NCBI GenBank assembly: GCA_038531745.1 | Contig: JBCBBJ010000011.1 | Location: 44,770 to 108,769, forward strand | Reading direction: 5' to 3' | Length of the DNA: 64,000 bases | DNA from: CALLPQ01 sp038531745 | GTDB taxonomy: Bacteria; Pseudomonadota; Alphaproteobacteria; Caulobacterales; Parvularculaceae | Shown here: piece by piece, positions 52,305-60,967 of the stretch | How positions within the stretch are numbered: the stretch's first letter is position 1 | Layout of the letters: each line of letters starts with the position of its first letter | The notes under the pieces: model-generated | The model's input: only the letters and a program-made list of their open reading frames with translations | Database searches by the model: none | What the model was told of the DNA's origin: nothing | Position numbers and translations under genes: made by a program

Positions 52305-53744
52305 CTATTTGTTGCGAATTTGATCGTATCCCGCAAGGGCAAGTTTGCGCGCCTCGCCATGGTCAACAATCGGGTGGGGGTAGGTTGCGCCGAGGGTCAC
52401 GCCCGCTTGGCGCAATATGGCGTCCGGTGCCTCCCACGGCTTATGAATATATTTTTTCGGCAGATCTGCCAATTCGGGCACATATTGGCGCACATAATCA
52501 CCCTGGGGGTCAAATTTCTCCCCTTGGGAGACCGGGTTGAAAATCCGGAAATAGGGCGCGGCATCAGCGCCGCATCCCGCCACCCACTGCCAGCTTGCCG
52601 AATTGCTCGCAATATCGGCATCAACAAGGCAGTCCCAAAACCATCGTTCACCCTCCTGCCAGGGGATGAGAAGGTCTTTGATCAAGAAGCTCGCGGTAAT
52701 CATCCGTACACGGTTATGCATCCAGCCGGTGTCGTATAGCTGGCGCATGCCTGCGTCCACGACGGGATATCCCGTTTGGCCTTTTTGCCACGCTTTTAAG
52801 GCGTCTTTATTTTCATCCCACGGGAACTTTGCAAACTCCGGCTTGATAGGCTCGTCGCGAATGTCCGGATAATGATACAGAAGATTATAGGCAAAATCGC
52901 GCCAGACAACTTCTGACAAAAACTTGTCGGCCTCATCGTCTCTAACGGTACCCTTGGCAACCGCTTCTTTGGTCATATCCCAGATTTGCAAGGGGCTGAT
53001 TTCCCCCCAGGCCAAATGCGGCGACAGCTGCGAGGTGCCGTGTTTGTCGGGGCGGTTGCGGTCATCATCATAGCCATTGACCGGCCCGTCGAGGAAGGCG
53101 CGCAGTTTTGCCTTGGCATTCTTTTCGCCCGGCTGCCAATCGGGAAATTTTTCGGCCCAGTCCGGTTTGGTGGGCAAAAGATCAAGCGCAGCCAACGGTG
53201 TGCTTTCAGGCCAGGCGTCTGGCTGGGATAGTTTATCGGGCCGTGACGCTTGTTCCTTGCGGGCCGGGCCCTTGGCTTTGGTGGCTTTCCAGAAGGGGGT
53301 GAAGACCTTGTAGAACCCGCCGCTGCCGGTTTTGGTTTCCCACGGCTCACACACCAGCGCGCCGTTAAAGCTTTTCACCGTAACGCCATCATCGGTGAGC
53401 AGTGTTTTGAGCGCTTTGTCGGTTTCGATATCTTGCGCATCGTAACGGCGGTTCCAAAACACATGGCTGGCATCGGTTTGCGCGACCAATGCCGGGATGA
53501 TCTCTATTGCCTTGCCTTGCCGCAAAATCAGCTGGGAGCCGCGTTCGGCCAAACGCCCTGTCAGCGCTTCGAGCGCATGGTGCAACCACCAGCGACTGGC
53601 CGCGCCGGGGGCACTGTTGCTCTCGGGCTCTAAAATGAAAACGGGTAGAACGGGTTGTTTGGCAGCATGGGCCGCAGCGAGCGCAGGATTATCGTCCAAG
53701 CGTAAATCGCGGCGGAACCACATAATTATCGGTGCGTTGTTCAT
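52305..53744 (-). CDS. phrB: deoxyribodipyrimidine photolyase
   Basis: FAD enzyme of 479 residues that repairs pyrimidine dimers with light. IIMWFRRDLRLDDNPAL opens the antenna domain. TGYPVVDAGMRQLYDTGWMHNRVRMI and WEGE-like PWQEGERWFWDCLVDADIASNSASWQWVAG form the FAD region. I choose ATG 53744 (MNNAPIIMWF); 15 further residues upstream are open but atypical. Co-directional with cfa. Confidence 0.94.
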   Translation of the reverse strand: MNNAPIIMWFRRDLRLDDNPALAAAHAAKQPVLPVFILEPESNSAPGAASRWWLHHALEALTGRLAERGSQLILRQGKAIEIIPALVAQTDASHVFWNRRYDAQDIETDKALKTLLTDDGVTVKSFNGALVCEPWETKTGSGGFYKVFTPFWKATKAKGPARKEQASRPDKLSQPDAWPESTPLAALDLLPTKPDWAEKFPDWQPGEKNAKAKLRAFLDGPVNGYDDDRNRPDKHGTSQLSPHLAWGEISPLQIWDMTKEAVAKGTVRDDEADKFLSEVVWRDFAYNLLYHYPDIRDEPIKPEFAKFPWDENKDALKAWQKGQTGYPVVDAGMRQLYDTGWMHNRVRMITASFLIKDLLIPWQEGERWFWDCLVDADIASNSASWQWVAGCGADAAPYFRIFNPVSQGEKFDPQGDYVRQYVPELADLPKKYIHKPWEAPDAILRQAGVTLGATYPHPIVDHGEARKLALAGYDQIRNK

Positions 53745-53828
53745 AGGGAAGATACGCCCATTGAAGAGGGTCAGATTGCCCGGCGACACGCGAAAACGCG
53801 AGGTTGCGTCCGGCCGCCCCGTGGACAG

Positions 53829-54830
53829 CTAGACCACGCCCGCCGTCAGACAATCATGAATGTGCAAAAGACCCACAGGCTTGCCATCGCGCAAAACGAA
53901 AAGACTGGTGATCTTATCAGCGCTCATGAGCGCGAGGGCATCGCCCGCCAACGTTTCCGCAGTAACCGTTTTTGGCGTTGTTGTCATAACCGTGTGGGCG
54001 GGCACGTGGCCCGGTTGCTCGCCAAAAAGGCGGCGCACATCGCCATCGGTCAAAATACCGGTCAAGGTGTCGGTATCATCATGGAACCCCACACAGCCAA
54101 AGCCACCCTTGTCCAGCGCGGCAATGGCATCCGTCAACATCGTTTCCTGATGGCAAAGCGGGAAGGTTGCTGTTGCGCCCACCGGGTGCATCAGCGTTTC
54201 CACCCGCCGCAAAGCCGCGCCCAGGGAGCCGCCCGGGTGATAGTCATGGAACCGTGTGGTGGTGATGCCCTTGCGCCGCATCAGGCTTACCGCAAACGCA
54301 TCGCCCAGCGCCATCATGGCCGTAGTGCTTGTGGTTGGCGCATGGGTCTGGTCGCACGCCTCCGTGAGGGGGGGCAGGATAAAACTGCAGGTGGCGGCCT
54401 TTGCCAGCGCCGAATGGGCACCCGCCGTGATGCCAATGAGGGGAATGGAAAATCGGCGCGCATAGCCCAGAAGATCGCCAAGCTCTGCCGTTTCCCCCGA
54501 TTTTGACAGGGCAAGAATGGCGTCGTCGTCGGTGATCATACCAAGGTCACCATGGCTTGCCTCGGCCGGATGGACATAAAGCGCCGGGGTGCCCGTGGAG
54601 GCAAAGGTCGCCGCAATCTTGCGCGCCACATGGCCCGATTTGCCCATACCGCTCACAATGATGCGTCCGCGCGAGGCGGCAAGCTGATCAAGACACCCGG
54701 TAAAAGCTGCGGCCGCATCGCCGACCAGCGCGGCTTGCAAAGCCTTAAGGCCGGCAATTTCTGTTTCCAAAACCAACCCGGCAAGGTGCACGGGCAGGTC
54801 TAAAGGGGGGGGATCACCCGCTGGGGCCAT
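53829..54830 (-). CDS. kdsD: arabinose-5-phosphate isomerase
   Basis: Converts ribulose-5-phosphate to arabinose-5-phosphate, the entry to Kdo synthesis. A SIS domain (IIVSGMGKSGHVARKIAATF, LALSKSGETAEL) is followed by FHDYHPGGSLGAALRRV and two CBS domains. Length 333 residues is standard. It is divergent from kdsA, which uses its product; the 148-base region between must hold both promoters. Confidence 0.93.
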   Translation of the reverse strand: MAPAGDPPPLDLPVHLAGLVLETEIAGLKALQAALVGDAAAAFTGCLDQLAASRGRIIVSGMGKSGHVARKIAATFASTGTPALYVHPAEASHGDLGMITDDDAILALSKSGETAELGDLLGYARRFSIPLIGITAGAHSALAKAATCSFILPPLTEACDQTHAPTTSTTAMMALGDAFAVSLMRRKGITTTRFHDYHPGGSLGAALRRVETLMHPVGATATFPLCHQETMLTDAIAALDKGGFGCVGFHDDTDTLTGILTDGDVRRLFGEQPGHVPAHTVMTTTPKTVTAETLAGDALALMSADKITSLFVLRDGKPVGLLHIHDCLTAGVV

Positions 54831-54978
54831 AATCAGGTATCAACTCATCTTAGCGCTTTGGGGGCCGGGGGGCGTGGCCATTGGCACGAAGCGTATATTC
54901 AGGCATAGCGCGAAGGGGCGCAACCGCGCGGTGCAAAATCCGGGCGGGCGATCAAAAGTGAAAAGAGAAGGGCATTTT

Positions 54979-55884
54979 ATGTCTGATCAGTCCTTTCCCA
55001 CGCGGGGCGATACGCCTTCAAATCCCAGTGTCGCCATCCCCCTGCCGTCTGGCGAGGGCACGCTAAGCCTATCGAACACTGAGCAGATTGTTTTCTTCGC
55101 AGGGCCGTGCGCCATGGAAAGCCGCGTCCACGCCCTGGAATGCGCCCATGCGTTGAAAGAGATCGCGGGGCGGCTCGGCGCCGGGCTGATTTTCAAAACC
55201 TCTTTCGACAAAGCAAACCGCACGAGCGCGAAGAGCGCCCGGGGGCTCGGCTTGAAAGAAGCCTTGCCGGTTTTTGCGGAGATCCGGGAGGTAACCGGTC
55301 TGCCCATCGTGACAGATATCCATAATGCGGACCAATGCGCACCGGTGGCGGCTTGTGTCGATGTGTTGCAAATCCCTGCCTTTTTATGTCGCCAAACGGA
55401 CCTACTTGTGGCGGCCGCAAAAACGGGCCGCGTGATCAAGGTCAAAAAAGGTCAGTTTTTGGCGCCCTGGGACATGACCAACGTGGTGGCCAAAATTCGC
55501 GATGCGGGGAACGCAAATATTCTTATCACCGAACGCGGTGCCAGCTTTGGCTACAACACGCTCGTTTCTGATTTCCGCAGTATACCGATTATTGCACGCG
55601 ATTCACAGGTTCCGGTTATTTTTGATGCCACCCATTCGGTGCAACAACCGGGCGGGGCAGGCACCAGCTCCGGCGGTCAACGCGAATTTGTTCCAACGCT
55701 CGCCCGTGCGGCCGTGGCAGTGGGTGTGGCCGGTGTTTTTGCTGAGACTCACCCTGATCCCGATAAGGCGCTATCGGATGGGCCCAACATGATCCCGCTG
55801 GACCGGTTTGAAGCGTTCGCGCGCGACCTGTTGGCGATTGATCACCTGACAAAAGCACGCGCCAGCTTGCACGGTTATTGCTGA
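54979..55884 (+). CDS. kdsA: Kdo-8-phosphate synthase
   Basis: Condenses arabinose-5-phosphate and phosphoenolpyruvate to Kdo-8-phosphate. Length 301 residues. FFAGPCAMESR, FKTSFDKANRTS, VLQIPAFLCRQTDLL, KKGQFLAPWDM and DATHSVQQPGG are all family signatures. I choose ATG 54979 because GAGAAGGG lies about 8 bases upstream; the frame extends 35 codons further without conserved residues. A Cys remains near the metal position, so it may be the metal-dependent type. Confidence 0.95.
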   Translation: MSDQSFPTRGDTPSNPSVAIPLPSGEGTLSLSNTEQIVFFAGPCAMESRVHALECAHALKEIAGRLGAGLIFKTSFDKANRTSAKSARGLGLKEALPVFAEIREVTGLPIVTDIHNADQCAPVAACVDVLQIPAFLCRQTDLLVAAAKTGRVIKVKKGQFLAPWDMTNVVAKIRDAGNANILITERGASFGYNTLVSDFRSIPIIARDSQVPVIFDATHSVQQPGGAGTSSGGQREFVPTLARAAVAVGVAGVFAETHPDPDKALSDGPNMIPLDRFEAFARDLLAIDHLTKARASLHGYC

Positions 55885-56012
55885 CGGCGTTCATAAATCT
55901 GGGCGAACGGTTTGGTTTTCCACAGGCCCAGTTTTTCGATTTTCCTCCTCTGGTGCACCGGCTAGGTTCCGGGCTCGCGTAAACAGACAAGTGAATTGAA
56001 AAGGGTTTTGTC

Positions 56013-56279
56013 ATGGCTGACGGTGCGGCGACGATGGATGTGCAAACCGGCGGTGTCGCGGCAGATCGCTTGCGGTCCTTTATTGAGCGGGTCGAAAACC
56101 TCGAAGAAGAAAAATCCAATATCATGAATGATATCAAGGAAGTCTTTGCGGAGGCCAAAGGCGAAGGTTACGACGTCAAGATCGTTCGCCAAATTATCCG
56201 TCTCCGGAAAATGGACCGGGCCGAACGTCAGGAGCAGGAAGCCCTATTGGACCTCTATCTCTCCGCGCTGGGCGACTAG
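56013..56279 (+). CDS. gapR: GapR (DUF2312) nucleoid-associated protein
   Basis: An 88-residue helical protein, DUF2312. DRLRSFIERVENLEEEKSNI and DIKEVFAEAKGEGYDVKIVR are near-invariant in alphaproteobacterial GapR, which clamps overtwisted DNA ahead of polymerases and helps replication. The coiled-coil N-terminal helix and the short C-terminal helices are complete. It stands alone after kdsA. Confidence 0.93.
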   Translation: MADGAATMDVQTGGVAADRLRSFIERVENLEEEKSNIMNDIKEVFAEAKGEGYDVKIVRQIIRLRKMDRAERQEQEALLDLYLSALGD

Positions 56280-56311
56280 GGCAACAGGCGTTCACATTAG
56301 CGCATGGAACC

Positions 56312-56346
56312 ATCAGGAAATGCCTGGCCTTGGGGCAATTCCTGAT
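56312..56346. repeat. 13-bp stem inverted repeat after gapR
   Basis: ATCAGGAAATGCC pairs with GGCAATTCCTGAT with one mismatch around a nine-base loop, 33 bases after gapR. It lacks a T run. It may stabilise the transcript end; the T-tailed hairpin at 56402 is the better terminator. Confidence 0.5.
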
Positions 56347-56401
56347 ACTAGTTGAACGTCCTTTGCTACAGGGCGTTTTCGACTGCAGTGGGGTCGAAAA
56401 A

Positions 56402-56448
56402 CCTCGTCCTTCGAGACGCCCTTCGGGCTCCTCAGGATGAGGTTTTTT
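56402..56448. repeat. dispersed alphaproteobacterial palindromic repeat, T-tailed
   Basis: The arms CCTCGTCCTTCGAGACGCCC and GGGCTCCTCAGGATGAGG pair around a TTC loop, and six T follow. I recognise this palindrome from intergenic regions of many alphaproteobacteria, where it occurs in many copies. With its T tail it can also end the gapR transcript here. I saw only this copy in the window. Confidence 0.75.
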
Positions 56449-56557
56449 CAGTAGAAAATTCAAGTTCATCAACCTGAGGTGCGCGCGTCAGCAGTGGTCT
56501 CGAAGGATGGTCGTCGACGCCGATTCACAGAGGGTGGGTTCTCGCACCTCCGAAGCC

Positions 56558-57022
56558 CTATCCGTTTTCATTTTCCAGAAAATCCAGAAATCCTGTGCAG
56601 CCGGCTTCGATCAGATCAAGGACGGTTTCAAAGCCGTCATTCGCGCCATAATAAGGGTCTGGCATTTCGCGCACGGGCGTGTCTGCGAAATCGAGAAACA
56701 GGCGGATATCGCAGTCGCGGTTGGGCGGCGCTTCGGTGAGGAGGTCCGATTGATTGCGCAGGTCCATGGCCAGCACATAATCGAACGTATAGAAATCAGC
56801 GAGCTCAACAGCGCGTGCCCGCTGATGCGACAGATCGATACCACGCCGGTGGGCAGCTTTGATCATGCGCGCGTCAGGGGGATCGCCCGCATGCCACGCG
56901 CCGGTTCCCGCTGAATCGATATAAAGATCAAGATCGCGCGTCCTCGCCATGGCGCGCATGACACCCTCACCAGCCGGAGAACGGCAAATATTGCCAAGGC
57001 ACACCAGTAAAATCTTGCTCAT
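56558..57022 (-). CDS. low-molecular-weight protein tyrosine phosphatase
   Basis: A 154-residue phosphatase. The loop VCLGNICRSP gives Cys8 and Arg14 of CX5R, and the general acid Asp is in MPDPYYG near residue 120. IDSAGTGAWHAGDPPD is typical. No exopolysaccharide kinase lies beside it, so its partner is unknown. It follows the GNAT-like gene on the same strand with a 36-base gap. Confidence 0.92.
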   Translation of the reverse strand: MSKILLVCLGNICRSPAGEGVMRAMARTRDLDLYIDSAGTGAWHAGDPPDARMIKAAHRRGIDLSHQRARAVELADFYTFDYVLAMDLRNQSDLLTEAPPNRDCDIRLFLDFADTPVREMPDPYYGANDGFETVLDLIEAGCTGFLDFLENENG

Positions 57023-57058
57023 CCGATGACATTAAACGAGGTTGTGTGGATGGCGCAA

Positions 57059-58309
57059 TCAAGACGGCTCTCGGATAAACCGCTTTTTTAGACGCCGTGC
57101 CATACGCTCCAGCGCAAGACCCGGATGGACGGTTTGAAGAGCTACCGTCATGATGGCCGGGCCGGGTACACCAAGGCTTGCTTTATACCGGTCATTGCCA
57201 CCCATAAAATCGTATACGGAACAATGACGCTGAAGATAATAGGCCGTCGCCAGCGCATGGCACACAAGACCGGGCTTGAGCCGGTTATCGGTTTCAGGTC
57301 GGAACCCGCCCGCATAGAATGAGGCGGTGGCACCCTCCACAAAGTTATAGAGATAGCCAACCGGTGTTTCACCAGCGCAGATGCGCAAGAGATCAATTTT
57401 GCCCTTGGCGATGCCCGCCTCAATCAAGGCACGATGAAAGGGGAGGGCGGAGGGATTATCCAGGCTTGCCGCATCAGTTTTTGTTTTCCATTTATCCGTA
57501 TGCAAATGGTTTAAGGCATCAAACCATGACTGCGCCGTTTCAACATTATCAGTGCGGCTTAAGGTTAAGGGGCCTGATTTTTCATAAAGACGCAACGCGC
57601 GGCGGATTTGGCTACGGCTGTTTTTGCTCAAAGTTGCGATGAAATCCTCGACATTGTCCACGCTATTGCGGCGTAACTGATCAAGGTTCACATGGTAGGA
57701 GGGCGCTGTTGCTATCACATGAGTTGCCGTGATTTGGTGTTTCCCAGCGCGCACCAAATCATCTGCCGAGGGTTTGGTAATGCCGGGCAAGACAAGTTCA
57801 TCCCAGGGTGGAAAATTTGACTGGCGTAACTGGCGAAGGATTGCCGTCCACTGCTCCGCGCGCTCATCCGGCGCACAAAGAAGATCGTTATATTCCGTCG
57901 TGATCCGGTCTTGCGCCGCATGCCCCGTGGCGTGGAGCACTAATTGACGGATCGTCAAAACCCTGTGGCGTCGCGCGCGATGGGAACAAAAAAATCCCAT
58001 GGCCCGCAAACCGTCATCGGCCCCATAAGACCGGATACACCACAAGTCTTCACCACTGCGAAGCCCATGGTGGGTAAGCCAGGTTTCAATCCACAAGGGT
58101 GATAGAAAAAAGCCAGGGGCCAGGCTGTTATAATGCCCCTGCTTGGCGGCGGTGATCGTCGTCCACAGCGCTCGCCAGTCGCCCATCAGCGTCGACAGGT
58201 CCGTTGTTGAGGCCTTCACCGGGGTAACGCATACCTGAATGATAGGGGGCGTTGCTGAGGAGTTGGTTGGTGGCTGGCGCACGAAGAGGGTCCCGATAAT
58301 TGATTGCAA
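57059..58309 (-). CDS. GNAT/BcsL (CelD-like) acyltransferase
   Basis: About 416 residues. The pattern of N-terminal FLSPLWIETWLTHH, middle SKNSRSQIRRALRLYEKSG, and C-terminal VGYLYNFVEGATASFYAGGF with DFMGGNDRYKASLG marks the FemAB-like GNAT group annotated as CelD/BcsL, usually linked to surface polysaccharide or lipid acylation. The listed start is a TTG and uncertain; the conserved part begins by about residue 35. It is divergent from metH. Confidence 0.72.
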   Translation of the reverse strand: MQSIIGTLFVRQPPTNSSATPPIIQVCVTPVKASTTDLSTLMGDWRALWTTITAAKQGHYNSLAPGFFLSPLWIETWLTHHGLRSGEDLWCIRSYGADDGLRAMGFFCSHRARRHRVLTIRQLVLHATGHAAQDRITTEYNDLLCAPDERAEQWTAILRQLRQSNFPPWDELVLPGITKPSADDLVRAGKHQITATHVIATAPSYHVNLDQLRRNSVDNVEDFIATLSKNSRSQIRRALRLYEKSGPLTLSRTDNVETAQSWFDALNHLHTDKWKTKTDAASLDNPSALPFHRALIEAGIAKGKIDLLRICAGETPVGYLYNFVEGATASFYAGGFRPETDNRLKPGLVCHALATAYYLQRHCSVYDFMGGNDRYKASLGVPGPAIMTVALQTVHPGLALERMARRLKKRFIREPS

Positions 58310-58404
58310 TCGCCCTTATACCCCGGCGCTACACGCGAGGCGCCAGGTAGAATAATTCCCGTCCATTCATGCTGAGATCATGCCAGCCATCAGGGCTTGC
58401 AAAG

Positions 58405-58426
58405 CATATAAGGATATCTTTATATG
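58405..58426. promoter_or_regulatory. candidate SahR-type operator upstream of metH
   Basis: A 22-bp near-perfect palindrome with arms CATATAAGGAT and ATCTTTATATG (one mismatch) lies 28 bases before the metH start. It closely resembles the ATAT(C)AAG-ATATC motif bound by SahR, an ArsR-family regulator that senses S-adenosylhomocysteine and controls methionine-cycle genes. The regulator gene is not in the window. Confidence 0.6.
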
Positions 58427-58453
58427 TATTTCAAATATGAGGAACAGCCAACC

Positions 58454-59539
58454 ATGACACGCACATACATCACCCCAGATCCGGCGCGCACAGCAAGGCT
58501 TGCGGCTTTCGATGCAGCGTTGAAAGAGCGGATATTGGTGCTCGATGGCGCCGCTGGCACTTTCATTCAAGACTATGAATTGGACGAGGCTGGCTATCGC
58601 AGCGAGCGGTTTGCTGACTGGTCCCAGGATGTGAAGGGTAACAACGACCTCCTGATTCTAAGCCGCCCTGATATTATTACGGACATGCATACGGCGTATC
58701 TTGGAGCCGGTGCGGACATTATTGAAACGAATACATTTTCCGCCACCACCATTGCCCAGGCTGATTACGCCATGGAGGAACTCGTTTATGAGTTGAATGT
58801 GGAGGGCGCGCGGCTTGCCCGAGCGGCGGCTGATGCCGTGGCAACGCCGGAGCGTCCGCGCTTTGTTGCTGGTGCCATGGGCCCCACCAACCGAACCGCG
58901 TCAATCTCTCCCGACGTGAATGATCCCGGCAAGCGCAATGTGGAGTTTGAGGAACTGGCTGCGGCTTATAAATACGCTGCACAAGGATTGATTGAGGGCG
59001 GGGCTGACTTGCTCCTGATCGAGACGATCTTTGATACGCTGAATGCCAAGGCGGCAATTTTTGGTGTTCAGGAGTTGTTTGATGAAACCGGGCAAGCTGT
59101 TCCCCTCATGCTGTCGGTCACTATAACAGACCAGTCGGGGCGAACCCTGTCGGGGCAGACCGCTGAAGCGTTCTGGTATGCAGTACGCCATTCAAATCCG
59201 TTGAGCGTGGGGCTCAACTGTGCGCTTGGCCCCGATCTCATGCGTCAGTATGTTGACGAAATTTCCCGCGTTGCCGATACTTACGTCTCCGCTTACCCCA
59301 ATGCCGGCCTACCCAATGCGTTTGGCGGCTATGATGAAACGCCCGAAAGCATGACCACGCACATTGCCGAATGGGCGCAATCGGGGCTTCTCAATATTGT
59401 GGGTGGGTGTTGTGGCACGACCCCGGCGCATATCCGCGCCTTTGCGGAGGCCGTTGACGGCGTCGCGCCTCGGGAAATTCCCACCCGCCAAACCGCCATG
59501 CGCCTGTCCGGGTTGGAGCCGTTCACGCTTGCCTCATAA
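58454..59539 (+). CDS. metH: methionine synthase, homocysteine-binding half (split MetH)
   Basis: A 361-residue homocysteine S-methyltransferase domain. LDGAAGTFIQDYEL opens the barrel; zinc cysteines are in GLNCALGP and GGCCGTTPAHIRA. It ends before the folate, cobalamin and reactivation domains, so MetH is split here, as in several alphaproteobacteria; the other half is not in the window. ATG 58454 has GAGGAA about 10 bases upstream. An ATG at 58424 falls in the palindrome and is rejected. Confidence 0.9.
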   Translation: MTRTYITPDPARTARLAAFDAALKERILVLDGAAGTFIQDYELDEAGYRSERFADWSQDVKGNNDLLILSRPDIITDMHTAYLGAGADIIETNTFSATTIAQADYAMEELVYELNVEGARLARAAADAVATPERPRFVAGAMGPTNRTASISPDVNDPGKRNVEFEELAAAYKYAAQGLIEGGADLLLIETIFDTLNAKAAIFGVQELFDETGQAVPLMLSVTITDQSGRTLSGQTAEAFWYAVRHSNPLSVGLNCALGPDLMRQYVDEISRVADTYVSAYPNAGLPNAFGGYDETPESMTTHIAEWAQSGLLNIVGGCCGTTPAHIRAFAEAVDGVAPREIPTRQTAMRLSGLEPFTLAS

Positions 59540-59552
59540 GGGTGGATACGGA

Positions 59553-59996
59553 TTACCGTGTGACCCGATATGCATGCAAAACTGCAAAAATGCTGATGAC
59601 AATAAACAGGATTTCAATGCCAATCTGTGAGGGCCTAATCACAGAGGCCACATCGGCAAACACAAAACCGCGTATCATGATGATCGCGGTCAGCAGGAGA
59701 GCCGCTCTATAGACCGGCACGCACCAGCGTTGGCGCCAGAAAAGACCGATGCCTCCCGTGATGCGCAATCCGGCGAGAACAACGGTCACGATACGTACCC
59801 ATGGCGGTATGGCAGCGATGTAATCAGCATAGGCTGGTTTAATAACACCCGTCTCCACAAGGGTGCGCAGGGCCTCAGGCGAGGACTGCGAAAAAGAAAA
59901 CCAAACCAGCCCGCTATAGGCTATCGCCCAAAGCGTTAAGGCTGCTGCGATTAAGGTGGCTTTGCGTTGTGGGCCGCTGCTTTTAGGCGTCATCAC
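59553..59996 (-). CDS. small integral membrane protein
   Basis: A 147-residue protein with about four membrane helices (near 16-36, 63-83, 92-110 and 122-142). Between the first two is a loop with SSPEALRTLVETGVIKPAYADYIAAIPPW. I do not recognise a family. It ends 13 bases from metH on the other strand and starts 3 bases after nadK, so it is probably co-transcribed with nadK. Confidence 0.65.
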   Translation of the reverse strand: MMTPKSSGPQRKATLIAAALTLWAIAYSGLVWFSFSQSSPEALRTLVETGVIKPAYADYIAAIPPWVRIVTVVLAGLRITGGIGLFWRQRWCVPVYRAALLLTAIIMIRGFVFADVASVIRPSQIGIEILFIVISIFAVLHAYRVTR

Positions 59997-59999
59997 TGC

Positions 60000-60758
60000 T
60001 CAATACTCAAACTGCTCGCGCAGGATGCGTTCATCCAAGGACTGTCCCTGGTCAAACAACAGATTCAGTGTCAGCGATTGATCGGCGCGCGCTTCGACCC
60101 GCACTACGTCGCGCACCTCAACATTGTCAGCAACGGCAGAGACGGGGCGGTGTATGGGATCAATCACCTCAAAATCCACTTGCGCATCATGGGGCAACAA
60201 TGCGCCTTTCCACCGGCGCGGCCGAAAGGCACTGATGGGGGTCAGGGTAAGAAGTTCTGCTGTTAAGGGTAAAATTGGACCGTGTGCAGATAGATTATAG
60301 GCTGTCGACCCCGCAGGTGTGGCCAACAGTGCGCCGTCGCAGATCAGCGTTTCCATCCGGGTTTTACCGTTGACCGACAGACGCAAGCGCGCGCTTTGGC
60401 GGGTTTGACGATAAAGCGAGATTTCGTTGATCGCCAATTCATGGACAACTCTGCCGTCCTTGCAATGGGCCGCCATGGTCAGAGGGTGAATGATCGCTGT
60501 CTCTGCGGTTTCAATACGCTCGATCAGATCTTCTTCGGCATAGCGGTTCATCAAGAAACCGACCGTACCCTGATTTAATCCATAAACCGGGATATTGGTG
60601 CGAAACTGATCACGCAGAACCTCAAGCATAAAGCCATCGCCCCCCACAGCGACAATCGCATCTGCCTTGTCGGGGTGATGATGGCCATACCGCGCGCGCA
60701 AGCGTTCGCCCGCCTGTTCGGCGTCTGGTTGGCGACCGCTTAAGAATGACAGTTTCAT
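60000..60758 (-). CDS. nadK: NAD kinase
   Basis: A 252-residue kinase that makes NADP. The catalytic motif is AIVAVGGDGFMLEVL; NQGTVGFLMN, NEISLYRQ and DGALLATPAGSTAYNLSAHGP are signatures of the family. I choose ATG 60758 (MKLSFLSGRQ); the frame reaches back 36 codons but without conserved residues. The window thus also carries the NADP step, apart from nadABC. Confidence 0.93.
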   Translation of the reverse strand: MKLSFLSGRQPDAEQAGERLRARYGHHHPDKADAIVAVGGDGFMLEVLRDQFRTNIPVYGLNQGTVGFLMNRYAEEDLIERIETAETAIIHPLTMAAHCKDGRVVHELAINEISLYRQTRQSARLRLSVNGKTRMETLICDGALLATPAGSTAYNLSAHGPILPLTAELLTLTPISAFRPRRWKGALLPHDAQVDFEVIDPIHRPVSAVADNVEVRDVVRVEARADQSLTLNLLFDQGQSLDERILREQFEY

Positions 60759-60967
60759 AACAGCCTGACGGTGAGAGCCTGCGCGGGGTCGTAACCCAGA
60801 TCTAGGCCGCGCATTTAGCGGAACCTCTAATCTAAAGTCAAATCGCTTCGGGGTTTCAATCTGCATAGCAAAACATCCTTTACAGAAAAGTCAGCTGCCA
60901 AATATTTGCATCAGGGCGGCCTTGTGGATTACGTTAACGGTTACGTGCCCATCAAAATTTGCTTTGA

